DNA of 64,000 bases from an uncultured Saccharospirillaceae bacterium (GCA_947499545.1 CANMOZ010000005.1:124001-188000), one strand, 5' to 3'. Numbered from the stretch's first letter, positions 8,959 to 18,535 are shown. A program made the numbers and translations. Notes: a model not told the origin generated them from the sequence alone.

Positions 8959-9318
8959 TTAGGCAGTATGATCTAAACGCCCACCCATTAGGACTCTTTG
9001 ACCGATGATGGCTCGATCAAGGCTTCTAAAGACTTTACGAGGTGAACCATACTTAAAAGTAGGCCTCATCACTTGTGATTTCTCAAGCTGCCAAGTGGGA
9101 GCTGTCTGCTCATCAAGTGGTTGATGCACTAAGTCATCGGCATCTGGTGAGTTTAGATGCTTTGCGTAGAAATTAGGTCTAAAGGCAGGTGCATAGTGTA
9201 ATAACGTTAACGTCAACAGCACTATTCCGCCGATGATAATGATCGCTTTCAGCTGTATCAATCCAACAAAAAGCACGTAGAGGGAAATTAAAGGGGATAC
9301 TATTTGTTTCATATCCAA
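8959..9318 (-). CDS. small membrane protein of unknown function
   Basis: A 119-residue protein with two hydrophobic segments in the first 45 residues (the second rich in Ile and Leu), followed by a hydrophilic, probably cytoplasmic tail of about 75 residues. I recognise no family. Its start overlaps the end of the upstream 71-residue gene (TGGATATGA contains both the ATG and the TGA), so the two are very likely translated as a coupled pair. A second in-frame Met two codons later is an alternative start. Confidence 0.55.
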   Translation of the reverse strand: MDMKQIVSPLISLYVLFVGLIQLKAIIIIGGIVLLTLTLLHYAPAFRPNFYAKHLNSPDADDLVHQPLDEQTAPTWQLEKSQVMRPTFKYGSPRKVFRSLDRAIIGQRVLMGGRLDHTA

Positions 9319-9524
9319 TCATCCATTTCATATTTTATTCGTTCAAAAGCAATACGCTTAGCTACAGGCAAAAGAACCTGATCATTTAAATTGAAGATTC
9401 CTGCTGACACAAAATTATCTATACGATTCGTCATAGGTTCACCTTTATCTAATTTAGAGAATATGTATTCATATAAGTTTGCCTTAGGCATGCTCATATC
9501 ATGGATTGAATCGATGAGAAGCAC
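9309..9524 (-). CDS. hypothetical protein, 71 residues
   Basis: A small acidic soluble protein whose 3' end overlaps the start of the membrane protein gene. The longest frame begins with GTG at 9524; a downstream Met (MSMPKANLY) near 9497 is equally possible. No family recognised. The overlap with the next gene is the main evidence that it is real; the two may act together, for example as a membrane anchor and a soluble partner. Confidence 0.45.
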   Translation of the reverse strand: MLLIDSIHDMSMPKANLYEYIFSKLDKGEPMTNRIDNFVSAGIFNLNDQVLLPVAKRIAFERIKYEMDDWI

Positions 9525-9931
9525 TGACCAATACAGATGCTGTATTTGACAAGTGTAATCTCACCCTTGCATTTATTTATGTCTCGATCTGCATTCTGCA
9601 ACCATGGGAATCTGTTACGTCTAGAAACCTGGCCGGCCAACAGTCATTACGACATCAGCAGAAGGAATGCCGCCTTAAAAAAGGACGGCAAAAGTAGGCT
9701 AAGTAGAAAGTTAATGAAAGTCAATTATTCATCATAAGAGTATGAGTTTCTTAATACTACTTAAACAATAATTGCATTTTGCAAAGCAAATAACCTTATA
9801 TAAATCACGAAACTTTCAAAAAGCAAGGACTCGCAATCAGCACCCATACGTCAATCATTTGTTTGCAATATTTACGTATGAAGGTTATTTACTGACTCCT
9901 CAATTATTAAAACTGATTTATAAATGCGTTA
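9525..9931. other. intergenic region without recognisable gene
   Basis: About 400 bp, A/T-rich towards the right end. One plus-strand frame (9537-9737) has no family features and no ribosome binding site. It holds the promoter side of the small minus-strand pair and the 3' flank of the tryptophan dioxygenase gene. I see no clear terminator. Confidence 0.5.
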
Positions 9932-10714
9932 CTAGAATTCACTTCTGATAGCCCACAAATCGGGGAAAAGCGGCTGAAAGAGTGTGGATGTGAGATAACC
10001 CGCACCTGAAGAACCGCCGGTCCCAGGCATATTGCCTATTGTTCTTTGAACCATTTTAACATGCCGATAACGCCACTCTTGCACCCCCTCATCTAAATCA
10101 ACCAGCGACTCACAAAGCTCAGCCAGATCAGGGGCATTGCGGTATACTTCAAGCAATACCGGATGCAGTGATGGGTCTTCTTTCGTTGCAAAGCTCAAAG
10201 GCTGAAGAAAAGTCGATTCAGAAATACTATAACCACGCCTATTTAGAAAAGCTAAAAAAACTTGCCACAGACTCAGTGCATTCAGTCGGCTTTCCAGTTT
10301 TTTTAGGTGTTCATCATCTTCTTTGAAATGCTTTAAGAGATCTTGAGATTTTTTCCCTAGAAAAAACTCCAACTCTCGAAACTGATACGATTGGAACCCG
10401 CTCGAATTATCCAGAAACTTTCTAAATGAAAGAAATTCTAGGGGCGTCATGGTTTCTAATACATCTACTTGCTGTACCAGCGTCTTCAATATTTTAAGCA
10501 TGCGCTTCAACCCATGGTGCGCTTGATGCTGTTGATCCGCGTTAAACAGTTCTACCAATCGATCCCCTTCATGCAGTAATTGCTTGAACCAAAGCTCGTA
10601 AACTTGGTGAATGGTAATAAACAGCATCTCATCATGCTCAGGGCCGTCAGACAAACAGTCTTGCAAAGAAATGAGTTCATCGACTTTTAAATAACGGGCA
10701 TAGGTCAAATTCAT
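9932..10714 (-). CDS. kynA: tryptophan 2,3-dioxygenase
   Basis: A heme enzyme of the cytoplasm that opens the indole ring of L-tryptophan with O2 to give N-formylkynurenine, the first step of the kynurenine pathway. The 260-residue length is typical of bacterial TDO. Visible family features are the substrate-pocket helix FITIHQVYELWFKQLLHE with its His, FQSYQFRELEF with the carboxylate-binding Arg, the heme-ligand region YRHVKMVQRTIG, and the GTGGSSGAGYL loop that closes over the substrate. It is divergent from a kynureninase-like gene, with about 120 bp between the starts. A kynurenine formamidase gene is not next to it. Confidence 0.95.
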   Translation of the reverse strand: MNLTYARYLKVDELISLQDCLSDGPEHDEMLFITIHQVYELWFKQLLHEGDRLVELFNADQQHQAHHGLKRMLKILKTLVQQVDVLETMTPLEFLSFRKFLDNSSGFQSYQFRELEFFLGKKSQDLLKHFKEDDEHLKKLESRLNALSLWQVFLAFLNRRGYSISESTFLQPLSFATKEDPSLHPVLLEVYRNAPDLAELCESLVDLDEGVQEWRYRHVKMVQRTIGNMPGTGGSSGAGYLTSTLFQPLFPDLWAIRSEF

Positions 10715-10836
10715 ATCGATTGTCTTCTACTTTCGTTCAATGGTTTTTCTTGCGTTTAGTGTGTAAGAAATGTTGCTGTCGCTAATCATGGGGTTATTAT
10801 GGGGAATAAAAGGAGCTATCGAAATAGGATCAAGCT

Positions 10837-11997
10837 ATGTATAGCCATCTCTACAAGCGTTTTCTGTCCCACCACAAGGGTATACAGCACTTTTCCAGCC
10901 ACAGCCACCATTACTGGCCAGATGTTACTCGAGAAGCCATGTTAGAGTACTGGGATGATTGTGCCAAATATGTGGACAATAAATGGCCCCATTTTTTTCA
11001 GCACAAGTTACCTGAGACACAAACCTTCATTGCCAACACCTTAAACCTCTCCAATCCGAAACAAATCGTGTTCGCACCCAACACTCATGAACTGCTTTTT
11101 CGTTTGATTTCTTGTTTTGACTTGCGTAAGCCACTTCGCATTCTATCAACGGACAGTGAATTCCATAGCTTCCAACGCCAAGCAATGCGTCTCGAGGAGT
11201 GGGATAGTATCAGTGTTACCTACGTTCCCCAAGACCCGATTGAAAGCTTTGAGAGTCGCTTCTGCGAGGCACTTCAAGAGCAGGCATTCGACATGGTCTT
11301 TTTTTCCCACGTCTTTTTCAATTCGGGGCACTTATCAGGCAACTTAACGAACATTGTTAACGCTGTACCAAACCCTCAAACATTGATAGCCGTTGATGGC
11401 TATCATGGGTTTATGGCCATCCCAACGGATCTAGCAAGCATTGAAAATCGCATCTTTTATCTATCTGGGGGATACAAATACGCTCAAGGCGGTGAAGGTT
11501 GTTGCTTTATGGCCGTTCCAAATCATTGTCAATTACGCCCTTTGTACACTGGCTGGTTTGCCGAATTTGATGCGCTTGAATCTTCACGCGCAGAAGAAGT
11601 TCCTTACAGCGACACAGGGTTTCGTTTTGCTGGGGCAACGTTGGACCTTTCCCCAGTCTATCGCCTGCATGCATCGCTCAACCTGTTCAAGCAAGAGGGG
11701 TTAACCGTTAATGTTATTCATGCCTATATAAAAGATCGTCAACGACTTTTCCTGGAGCATCTTGAACAACTCGAGCACCCGTACCTCAATCGAACGCATT
11801 TAATATATAACTCAGACCGTGATCATGGGCACTTCTTAACCTATCGACTACCGACAGCTCAGATCGCATCCAACCTGCAAGCTCAACTTGAAGCTAAAGG
11901 AGTGTTAACCGATTGCAGAGGAGATCGTTTGCGGTTTGGTTTTGGGCTATATCATGAAGGAGAATACGATCTAGAGATGGCTCTTAAGAACGATTAA
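10837..11997 (+). CDS. kynureninase-like PLP-dependent enzyme (aminotransferase class V fold)
   Basis: The 386-residue protein has the class V aminotransferase fold: a PLP-contacting Asp in IAVDGYHGFM, the likely Schiff-base Lys in LSGGYKYAQGG (about residue 214), and a C-terminal small domain with TDCRGDRLRFGF, similar to the Arg-containing segment of kynureninases. Kynureninase cleaves kynurenine to anthranilate and alanine. The product is somewhat shorter than classical KynU (about 410-420) and its active-site lysine segment differs, so it may be a variant kynureninase or a related lyase. Divergence from tryptophan 2,3-dioxygenase supports a role in tryptophan breakdown. No 3-hydroxylase or formamidase is visible nearby. 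Confidence 0.75.
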   Translation: MYSHLYKRFLSHHKGIQHFSSHSHHYWPDVTREAMLEYWDDCAKYVDNKWPHFFQHKLPETQTFIANTLNLSNPKQIVFAPNTHELLFRLISCFDLRKPLRILSTDSEFHSFQRQAMRLEEWDSISVTYVPQDPIESFESRFCEALQEQAFDMVFFSHVFFNSGHLSGNLTNIVNAVPNPQTLIAVDGYHGFMAIPTDLASIENRIFYLSGGYKYAQGGEGCCFMAVPNHCQLRPLYTGWFAEFDALESSRAEEVPYSDTGFRFAGATLDLSPVYRLHASLNLFKQEGLTVNVIHAYIKDRQRLFLEHLEQLEHPYLNRTHLIYNSDRDHGHFLTYRLPTAQIASNLQAQLEAKGVLTDCRGDRLRFGFGLYHEGEYDLEMALKND

Positions 11998-12341
11998 TGG
12001 GTTTACAACTGAGCTGGGCCCAAACAACTACCCCAAAATAGGCTGCCCCTATTCACAAAATGCGATGGGGGGAGTTGCCCGTCATCGGCGACCTGACATA
12101 CCAGGCAGCCAGAATCTTCTAAAAAAAGCCAACCAAATTCAAAAATGCACCCATCTAAATTTTAACGATCCCTGTATAAATGTCATTTCTGTTACATAAG
12201 TTAACATTACCAGATGAATTGATATCGCGTGCAAGCAATTTGCCCAGAGTGTGAGCTGCCATCATTAGCCCTTACCGCCAAACAATTCGCGCATGCCTTC
12301 TACAGGCACTTCACTTTTCGACACAACTGAACATTATCAAG
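11998..12341. other. intergenic region with possible structured element
   Basis: No coding frame of note. At 12064-12105 two hairpins are possible: GATG (12064-12067) with CATC (12083-12086) enclosing GGG/CCC pairs, and CCTG (12092-12095) with CAGG (12102-12105). An A-run follows rather than a T-run. The stretch is more G+C-rich than its surroundings. It lies about 240 bp upstream of the large secreted-protein gene and could be part of its leader or a small RNA; this is inference only. Confidence 0.3.
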
Positions 12342-15300
12342 ATGCATTCTTATTTATTATCATTATTTTCCCCCGGCCAAGCAAAAAGATTAAGCTTTAG
12401 CAGCCTATTGCTACTGGGGACGGCCTTGAGTGAGCACTCAAACGCCTCCGAACTAAGTTTCAATCGTCCTCAGGGCCAGAATCAAACACCATACAGTATC
12501 AAGTGTTACAGCTCTGGAAATGATTATCACGGATCATTGGAAAGAAGCTCGATTTCAGATCCAATTGAGCTGGAATCACTCACACCCTCTGATGGCCTTT
12601 ACCAAGTTGACTGTTATGTTAAAGCAACCCACCCAGTTGCGGGCGATAAAATCATTCAACACAGCTTTCAATTACTACAAGAAGAAGAACAACAGTGGTT
12701 TTTAACCTCGCCTTCTTTTTCAGAATACGGCGAGCAAAAGCACCTTTCCGAAGCATATGAGGTTACAGGATTTAATAAAGCATTTATCAGGGTGCCTGCA
12801 CAGATCATTAAAGTCGCAGTCGAAGACCCTCGCTACGGAACCCTGTATTCCAATGATCATTTAGCTTTTACCGCTTCTGAAACAGAAGATTCTATCTTAG
12901 AGACGGCAAAACAATCACTTTACTACGTCAAAGGTTTCTTCAGACAAAATGCAAAAGGAAAAGACTATATAACCCTAGGGCAGCAAGTATTCCCCAATGC
13001 CGCATCTCCAAAAATGTCTGCCGCCCTTATGAAGCGCGTCATGAATAAACTGCACATAGATACGAGCACTCCCTATGGAACCGGTTCAAATTTTCTAGCA
13101 TCAGCCAATATTTTATTGCATGCTGGCGGCCTTTCTGAACATCAAAGCTATTTGACAGCAGAGATGGTGGCAGCTCGTATGTATCTGCAATACCACCACC
13201 CTATTGCCTCCGAATTAATTCATCCACATGCCATAACAGACCTCAGCATGTCTCAACTGGTTTTTATTAACCGCCAATCAGGTGCAGAGGAAGAACTCTT
13301 TTTTAAAGCCATTGATAACTCAGGCCAACCAACGGGTCCTTGGCAACTCCACTATCGATTACACGGGAAAAATCTTGCAGAAATCGGCAAAGAGCTATTC
13401 AATGATGACCACCCGTTAGTACAAACCGCTATTGCCATGGGCATGAGCGAACTCGGTATCGATTATTATTTTCCCTATGGCTCATTGCAAAATGCAAAAG
13501 CGACTATTGCTAAACGCTTTCTCTTAAAGCACATACTCAATAGTTTGCCTGAAGACCAACAACAAAGCGCATTACAATCCATTAATGCAATTGAAGCAGA
13601 TGAATTGCTGGCCATTTATGAAAAAATCAACCTTCATTATAAAGCTGGCATTGCACTAGACAATCTTAACCAAGCCAGTAATTTTAACGAACACAAAGAA
13701 GACATTAAAGCATTAAGACAGCAACTGCTAGAAAGCTTCTCAGATGAAAGTGCTCCTGAAGCAGCATCCAGCCTAGAAGAAAGCATTCAATCTTCGCTGA
13801 ATAAGGTTTTGCCTTTCATTGAAGCTCAATACCTGCAAACCCTGAGAGGTTGGGCTCGCTCCCCCTCGACACAACATAACCGCTATAAAAATGCGCCCGA
13901 TGCAGCCGTTGCAAATATCTATTTCAATACAAAGGCGACCGGTTTTTCAACCGCGGTTACAAGCGAAACCCTTAAATGGTTGTTTATCGTTGAAGCTGAC
14001 AAAGCTATTCAGGATTTTGATAAAGCAGCCTTACCTAGCCGTAAATCAATGGCCATCAAACGCTTACAAGATATCGGCTTAAATCCTTATAGCTACCATC
14101 GAGTTTGGTTGAAACCGGGGACTTACATTCCTTATACAGGGCCTCGTGGTGGCTATATGCCAGGTGTCGGTAGAACGTCTTCCTCCCTGGTAGATTTTTT
14201 ATTAACTCGTGGAAACTCAACCAGTGCTGCCAATCTTTTGGTCGATAAGAATGGTTCCACTTACCAAAAGCTTAGCAATGCCAACATCAACATAGATGAG
14301 GAGTGGAATGCGGCCTTTGATGACAATGCCCAAGCACTCGCTAAGGTCACGTCAAAGCAGGCGTTATTACAAGAACTTCTAACGCATGGTGAGCCACGCT
14401 TTCGTATACTCTCCCAAAACGGCATAGAAGTCTTTACCCCCTATTCAATGGTTGATGGAGAGGAAAATTGTGGAAAATTACTCTGCTCACCAACATCCAA
14501 GAAAGAAGTCAAGACCTCTCATGCTTACTGGGGCATTAAGATCAAATCAACGGATATTCAATACAAGCTCGATATGGACAGTTTTGAATTGTCAGCATGG
14601 AATGGAGAAGCCTCTAGCTTGTCAGGTGAGAATTACGATACTGAATCACAAAACAATTCCTTAGAAACTTTCATCAAAGCACAAGTTCTTGCACACCTGA
14701 ATAAAAAGAAAGAAGCCTACGAAGACATCACTGGAATGAGCCAAGCAGAGACGTTTTTCCAAGAATTCATGTTAGGGCTTATTCCTTTTTACGATGCGAT
14801 CAAAGCGGGCATCGAAAAACGATGGGGCGAAATGGTATTTGCCACCACTATCGACTTAATCAGCATTGCCCCTGGCTTTGGGCCCGCTATAAAAGGGGTT
14901 GGGAAAGCCACTACATTGTCCGCAAAAGCGGCGACCACTATTGCTAAAGGCTCTATTCGCGCAGGTGGAAAGCTTTTCCTAAAATCAGGTTCAACCCTAT
15001 TTAAAGGGTTCTCAAAATCCGCTATCAGCCTTGGTACACGATTAGTCGAAGATGTTACCTTGGGTACAGTTGATTTAACAGCGATACGCAAATCGAAGAG
15101 GCTAAATGTTCTTTTTAAAGTCGATGATGCATTAAAGCGTATTCCATCGTCTGCACCTAAACTGACCATTTCAACCAGTGAGGAAATCGCTCAGAAATTT
15201 CCTTCCATGAGAAAATATTTAGATGATGCCGTTCAATTCGATTCTGCTTCAGGAAGGCATCTATTACGCGACAACCTGAATCAAGAAGTCATTAAAATTG

Positions 15301-16088
15301 GTGACGACTTCGTTCCGGTATCCCAACATAAAGGTACGCTCTACCTCGATGCGCCAGGAACTCCCAGGCTCTACGAAGTTCATTCCGATGGCTTCACTCA
15401 TTATGTCACGAGAGGACGTTTAGCAGGTGGAGCGCCAACGAGGGGGTTAGCTGAAGGCAGTACTCTAGGAGGCAGACAAGGTAAAACAACCAGAAAAACA
15501 CTAGATGATCTTAGGGATGAAGCGAATAGAAGGCTTAAAGAATATCAGACATACCCTAAGGAATCTCGCAAAGAAGCGCTGGAAGATTTGGCTACTCAGT
15601 ACAAGACTGACAAGGAAGCTATCACCTCTGGAACCCCTCTTCCAGAGGACTATCAGTTTCCTACTCCTCAGACGGAATTTGGAAAGAAATTAAATGATAG
15701 AACGCAACATAACCTAGTATTTGGGAACACCGCCGATAATCGCATAGAACTCTCATTGCATGGAAATCAAGATGGGCTTTATGCTCAGGTTAGAAAGGAA
15801 GGAGACCGGTTAACCACCCCAGAGGGCTCTATAAGCGTACAAGACCTAGCAAACAGAATAAAAGGTCAGCCTAATTACCAAGATGCCGATCACGTGGCTC
15901 TATATGCCTGCTGCAGCGCCACTCATGGAACGGAGGGTAAATTGCCTCTTGCGCAGCAACTGGCTTTTGAATTGGGTAAACCTGTTGTAGCGCCTGCAGG
16001 AGAAATAGGTACTATTTTACGTAATGGGAAACTCACCATCGTTAATACTGGACGTAACGCTCCTGACTTCAAGGTCTTTTATCCTTAA
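12342..16088 (+). CDS. large secreted toxin-like protein with caspase-fold C-terminal domain
   Basis: A 1248-residue protein. The N-terminus has a basic stretch, a hydrophobic core (SSLLLLGTAL) and an Ala-Ser site near residue 36, consistent with Sec export. The next ~750 residues are not recognised. Around residues 805-870 a hydrophobic, Gly/Ala-rich stretch (LIPFYDAIKAG, then IDLISIAPGFGPAIKG) resembles the translocation region of dermonecrotic or polymorphic toxins. The last ~115 residues have a clan CD cysteine-protease pattern: a strand ending in SLHGN (His1140), then VALYACCSATHG (Cys1190 or Cys1191), then LAQQLAFELGKPVVAP. Rhs and CdiA tips often carry this domain. No immunity gene is evident directly downstream, which is unusual. 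The target is unknown. Confidence 0.65.
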   Translation: MHSYLLSLFSPGQAKRLSFSSLLLLGTALSEHSNASELSFNRPQGQNQTPYSIKCYSSGNDYHGSLERSSISDPIELESLTPSDGLYQVDCYVKATHPVAGDKIIQHSFQLLQEEEQQWFLTSPSFSEYGEQKHLSEAYEVTGFNKAFIRVPAQIIKVAVEDPRYGTLYSNDHLAFTASETEDSILETAKQSLYYVKGFFRQNAKGKDYITLGQQVFPNAASPKMSAALMKRVMNKLHIDTSTPYGTGSNFLASANILLHAGGLSEHQSYLTAEMVAARMYLQYHHPIASELIHPHAITDLSMSQLVFINRQSGAEEELFFKAIDNSGQPTGPWQLHYRLHGKNLAEIGKELFNDDHPLVQTAIAMGMSELGIDYYFPYGSLQNAKATIAKRFLLKHILNSLPEDQQQSALQSINAIEADELLAIYEKINLHYKAGIALDNLNQASNFNEHKEDIKALRQQLLESFSDESAPEAASSLEESIQSSLNKVLPFIEAQYLQTLRGWARSPSTQHNRYKNAPDAAVANIYFNTKATGFSTAVTSETLKWLFIVEADKAIQDFDKAALPSRKSMAIKRLQDIGLNPYSYHRVWLKPGTYIPYTGPRGGYMPGVGRTSSSLVDFLLTRGNSTSAANLLVDKNGSTYQKLSNANINIDEEWNAAFDDNAQALAKVTSKQALLQELLTHGEPRFRILSQNGIEVFTPYSMVDGEENCGKLLCSPTSKKEVKTSHAYWGIKIKSTDIQYKLDMDSFELSAWNGEASSLSGENYDTESQNNSLETFIKAQVLAHLNKKKEAYEDITGMSQAETFFQEFMLGLIPFYDAIKAGIEKRWGEMVFATTIDLISIAPGFGPAIKGVGKATTLSAKAATTIAKGSIRAGGKLFLKSGSTLFKGFSKSAISLGTRLVEDVTLGTVDLTAIRKSKRLNVLFKVDDALKRIPSSAPKLTISTSEEIAQKFPSMRKYLDDAVQFDSASGRHLLRDNLNQEVIKIGDDFVPVSQHKGTLYLDAPGTPRLYEVHSDGFTHYVTRGRLAGGAPTRGLAEGSTLGGRQGKTTRKTLDDLRDEANRRLKEYQTYPKESRKEALEDLATQYKTDKEAITSGTPLPEDYQFPTPQTEFGKKLNDRTQHNLVFGNTADNRIELSLHGNQDGLYAQVRKEGDRLTTPEGSISVQDLANRIKGQPNYQDADHVALYACCSATHGTEGKLPLAQQLAFELGKPVVAPAGEIGTILRNGKLTIVNTGRNAPDFKVFYP

Positions 16089-16163
16089 AGAAAAAGATCT
16101 GCCTTCTATCTCTTTGCTAATGTTTTGCAATTAACGAAGAGATAGTCCTTCTGAAAGCACTAA

Positions 16164-16199
16164 GGCAATAGCATGCCCACTTCATTGTGTGCTATTGCC
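16164..16199. terminator. 10-bp perfect stem after the toxin-like gene
   Basis: GGCAATAGCA (16164-16173) pairs perfectly with TGCTATTGCC (16190-16199) across a 16-base loop, about 75 bases after the stop codon of the 1248-residue gene. No T-run follows, so a factor-dependent terminator or an mRNA-stabilising hairpin is as likely as an intrinsic terminator. Confidence 0.45.
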
Positions 16200-16443
16200 G
16201 AATTTCGAATAACCTGTAACCACCTTTTGATACAGTCACTGAGGAATTTAATAGAAGCCTAATAATTGGATAGGCCATCTTTATGTGCACCTTTAGAGTG
16301 ATCTGAATTCATCAAGGTTCAAACAGGTGGGTATCGAGCTATGCATTTCCCTATTGGTTCTTGAAGATACACATTCAATAATGGATAACGCTTTCAATTG
16401 ATTCTGGATATAACCTTTTTCCACTAAGCGCTTCGTAAGTATT

Positions 16444-16629
16444 CTAATAATCCACACTATATTTATTAGAAAGACCGGATCTTACTCTAACCTTTGGAGC
16501 CTCATCACCGATACAACCTGTAACAAACACAAGCTCCATCACAGTGCCACCCAAGGCATCAAGGCCTACAACCCATTGATTTAAAACATATTTTTTAAGA
16601 GCGGGATCTTTAAATTCAATTCTACATAT
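16444..16629 (-). pseudogene. possible coding remnant
   Basis: The minus strand is open from 16629 to a TAG at 16444-16446 and reads EFKDPALKKYVLNQWVVGLD, then further protein-like sequence ending NKYSVDY. Reading past the TAG in the same frame gives another protein-like stretch (TYEALSGKRLYPESIESVIH) before a TGA. The FKDPALKKYVL segment resembles the cap found at the start of some bacterial leucine-rich-repeat proteins. There is no clear start codon. It may be a broken gene associated with the upstream toxin, or a chance frame. Confidence 0.3.
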
Positions 16630-17022
16630 TCAGCACATAAGAAATTGATGAACAGAAGCTACAACTGATTATTTTTATGCTTTGAATCTGATAACAGTTC
16701 ATCATAGACCAGCTATATACGCATTCAATTGATGCCATAACGCGACATCTCTTATTCGTGAGAGATACAAGCTCCGAATATGGACGCCCATTTTCGCTTT
16801 CTAGCCAGAAATGGCATGCATTTCATAGGCTATTATACTGTAGTGGGGGTAGAATAATTGTAAATTTTTCACTTCTCTAAATAGATTCTTTTGTTTCGCG
16901 CATATGGCTTTTTAAGTGAGTGAATCCCCAACACAACCCGTTAAATCGACAGACTTTGTCTAAAGCATGTCTGAAATTAAAAACCCATGAGTGATCTATT
17001 TGAAAGAAGGATTGGGAATCCC

Positions 17023-17784
17023 ATGAAAACAAAACTTAAAATCATATCACTAACCCTATTGCTTTTATCTAAAAGCGCATTAAGTCTCGATGTCGTGATA
17101 GAAGATGGGAATTATCCTTACCTACAATTGCAAGATGACAAGGGGTTTACAGGAGGCTTTGCTATAGAATTAGTTACAACTGTATTGCGGCAAGCGGGAG
17201 AGGATCCAAACTTTATTGGGTTACCCTGGAAGCGGGCATTAGATTCTTTAGAAAAAGGCCAATATAAAGCAATCTGCTCACTTACAAAAACAGAAAAGAG
17301 ATTGAATTATTTAATCTACCCAGATGAACCGTTGCTGTATGTGAAAGCCTATTTACTATCAAGACCTCATACTCAGGTTTGCATACCCGATTTAACCGGA
17401 TGTTTGCAGCCTAAAAAAATTGGTGTCATTCGAGGCTATAGCTTCGGAGCAAAGCTAGATCAGAAAATCATGGGCTATCGAGAGAATGCCAATTCGTCTG
17501 AGCATATGTATAAAATGTTGAAACAAGGTAGAGTGGGTGCAGCTCTAATGTTTTACAGCTTAGCGGAAGATAAATTTATTGAGCCAATACCTAAAGGCAT
17601 TATTCCCAATGAACTACCAATGGAAAGAAAGGCATTGTATTTAGCTTTCAGCATCACCCCAGAAATGGTCAAACTGAGCTCATCATTTTCCACACTGCTA
17701 AAAAGTTACAAGCAAACTAAAGAATATAAAGATTTAGTTCAAAAATACGTAACACTGACAAACAAACATTATGACTCAGAATAA
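17023..17784 (+). CDS. periplasmic solute-binding-like protein (family 3 type)
   Basis: A 253-residue protein with an N-terminal signal peptide (KTKLKIISLTLLLLSKSALS) and the two-lobed layout of family 3 extracellular solute-binding proteins: an early GFAIELV helix, WKRALDSLEKGQYKAICSLTKTEKR in the first lobe, and the hinge KKIGVIRGYSFG leading to the second. Such proteins bind amino acids or related solutes in the periplasm. No ABC permease or ATPase gene is adjacent, a common situation for orphan members of marine gammaproteobacteria. I chose the Met at 17023 because the signal peptide begins there and GGGA precedes it; an upstream Met at 16987 would add twelve hydrophilic residues. Confidence 0.75.
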   Translation: MKTKLKIISLTLLLLSKSALSLDVVIEDGNYPYLQLQDDKGFTGGFAIELVTTVLRQAGEDPNFIGLPWKRALDSLEKGQYKAICSLTKTEKRLNYLIYPDEPLLYVKAYLLSRPHTQVCIPDLTGCLQPKKIGVIRGYSFGAKLDQKIMGYRENANSSEHMYKMLKQGRVGAALMFYSLAEDKFIEPIPKGIIPNELPMERKALYLAFSITPEMVKLSSSFSTLLKSYKQTKEYKDLVQKYVTLTNKHYDSE

Positions 17785-17987
17785 CAATTACCTTCTTGAG
17801 ATATACACAGCAGGCGTAACTCTACCAATCAGGTAATCTAACAATCAATTTCAGAATCTACAGAGCGCCTTAAATAGCAATGATTATCATCAAGACCAGC
17901 ATTATGAAAAATTGACTTGGCTCAATCATCTATTTGCAATAATTAAATACAATCAGACTGCTTTAAAATAAACAATCGAGACTACAG

Positions 17988-18272
17988 ATGAAAACAAGCT
18001 TTTATTATTTTGTCACAGCACTAGCGTGTTCAAATTTTGCGTATGGATTTATGTCAAGCTCACCAGAGCAGTTGAAATATATAGATATAAAAGTAGGATC
18101 ATATAACGCTTGCAGCATTAGAAAGAAGGAACAACTATTAGAAATTATTGACGGTGAAGAGAAACATATTGATCTTTATGTAGAGGTTCAAAAGGTGATC
18201 GGGCAGACTTGCGAAGAGTATATTGATGCTGTATACAATCATTTGCGGACACGAGGATCTCTTGACATCTAA
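17988..18272 (+). CDS. small secreted protein of unknown function
   Basis: 94 residues beginning with a signal peptide (KTSFYYFVTALACSNFAYG) and probably processed after Ala-Tyr-Gly. The mature part, about 74 residues, has two cysteines (NACSI and QTCEEY), which could form a disulfide in the periplasm. No family recognised. It stands alone, 200 bp after the solute-binding-like gene. Confidence 0.5.
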   Translation: MKTSFYYFVTALACSNFAYGFMSSSPEQLKYIDIKVGSYNACSIRKKEQLLEIIDGEEKHIDLYVEVQKVIGQTCEEYIDAVYNHLRTRGSLDI

Positions 18273-18535
18273 GCATGGATACACAAAGCCTAGAAATTTC
18301 TAGATGATTTTTGTATTTGAAAGAAATATTAAACCTGATATTGCTACTCTTTTTAAAATCAGCTTTCTCTTAAATATGCGGTCATTTAAGAAAAATGACT
18401 GCATGAGCTCTGGTTTTTCAATAGCAGAAAATCACTTTAAGAAACAGGACTGTAGCATCTCACTGCTTTTGCACTAACCAGCCACGCTTTCATATTCGAG
18501 CGTTAATCTCCTTACACCCGATCATAAAGGTGTTT

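Larger units (their letters stand above)
16089..16986. other. long intergenic region with decayed sequence
   Basis: About 900 bp without an intact gene. It holds an inverted repeat at 16164-16199 and a minus-strand open stretch at 16444-16629, both listed separately. The left part also has CTATCTCTT and AAGAGATAG arms flanking the spacer after the toxin-like gene. The right part is A/T-rich and probably contains the promoter of the solute-binding-protein gene. Confidence 0.45.

Noticed and set aside
9537-9737. Plus-strand frame of 66 residues
   Set aside because: No ribosome binding site or recognisable pattern; most likely chance.
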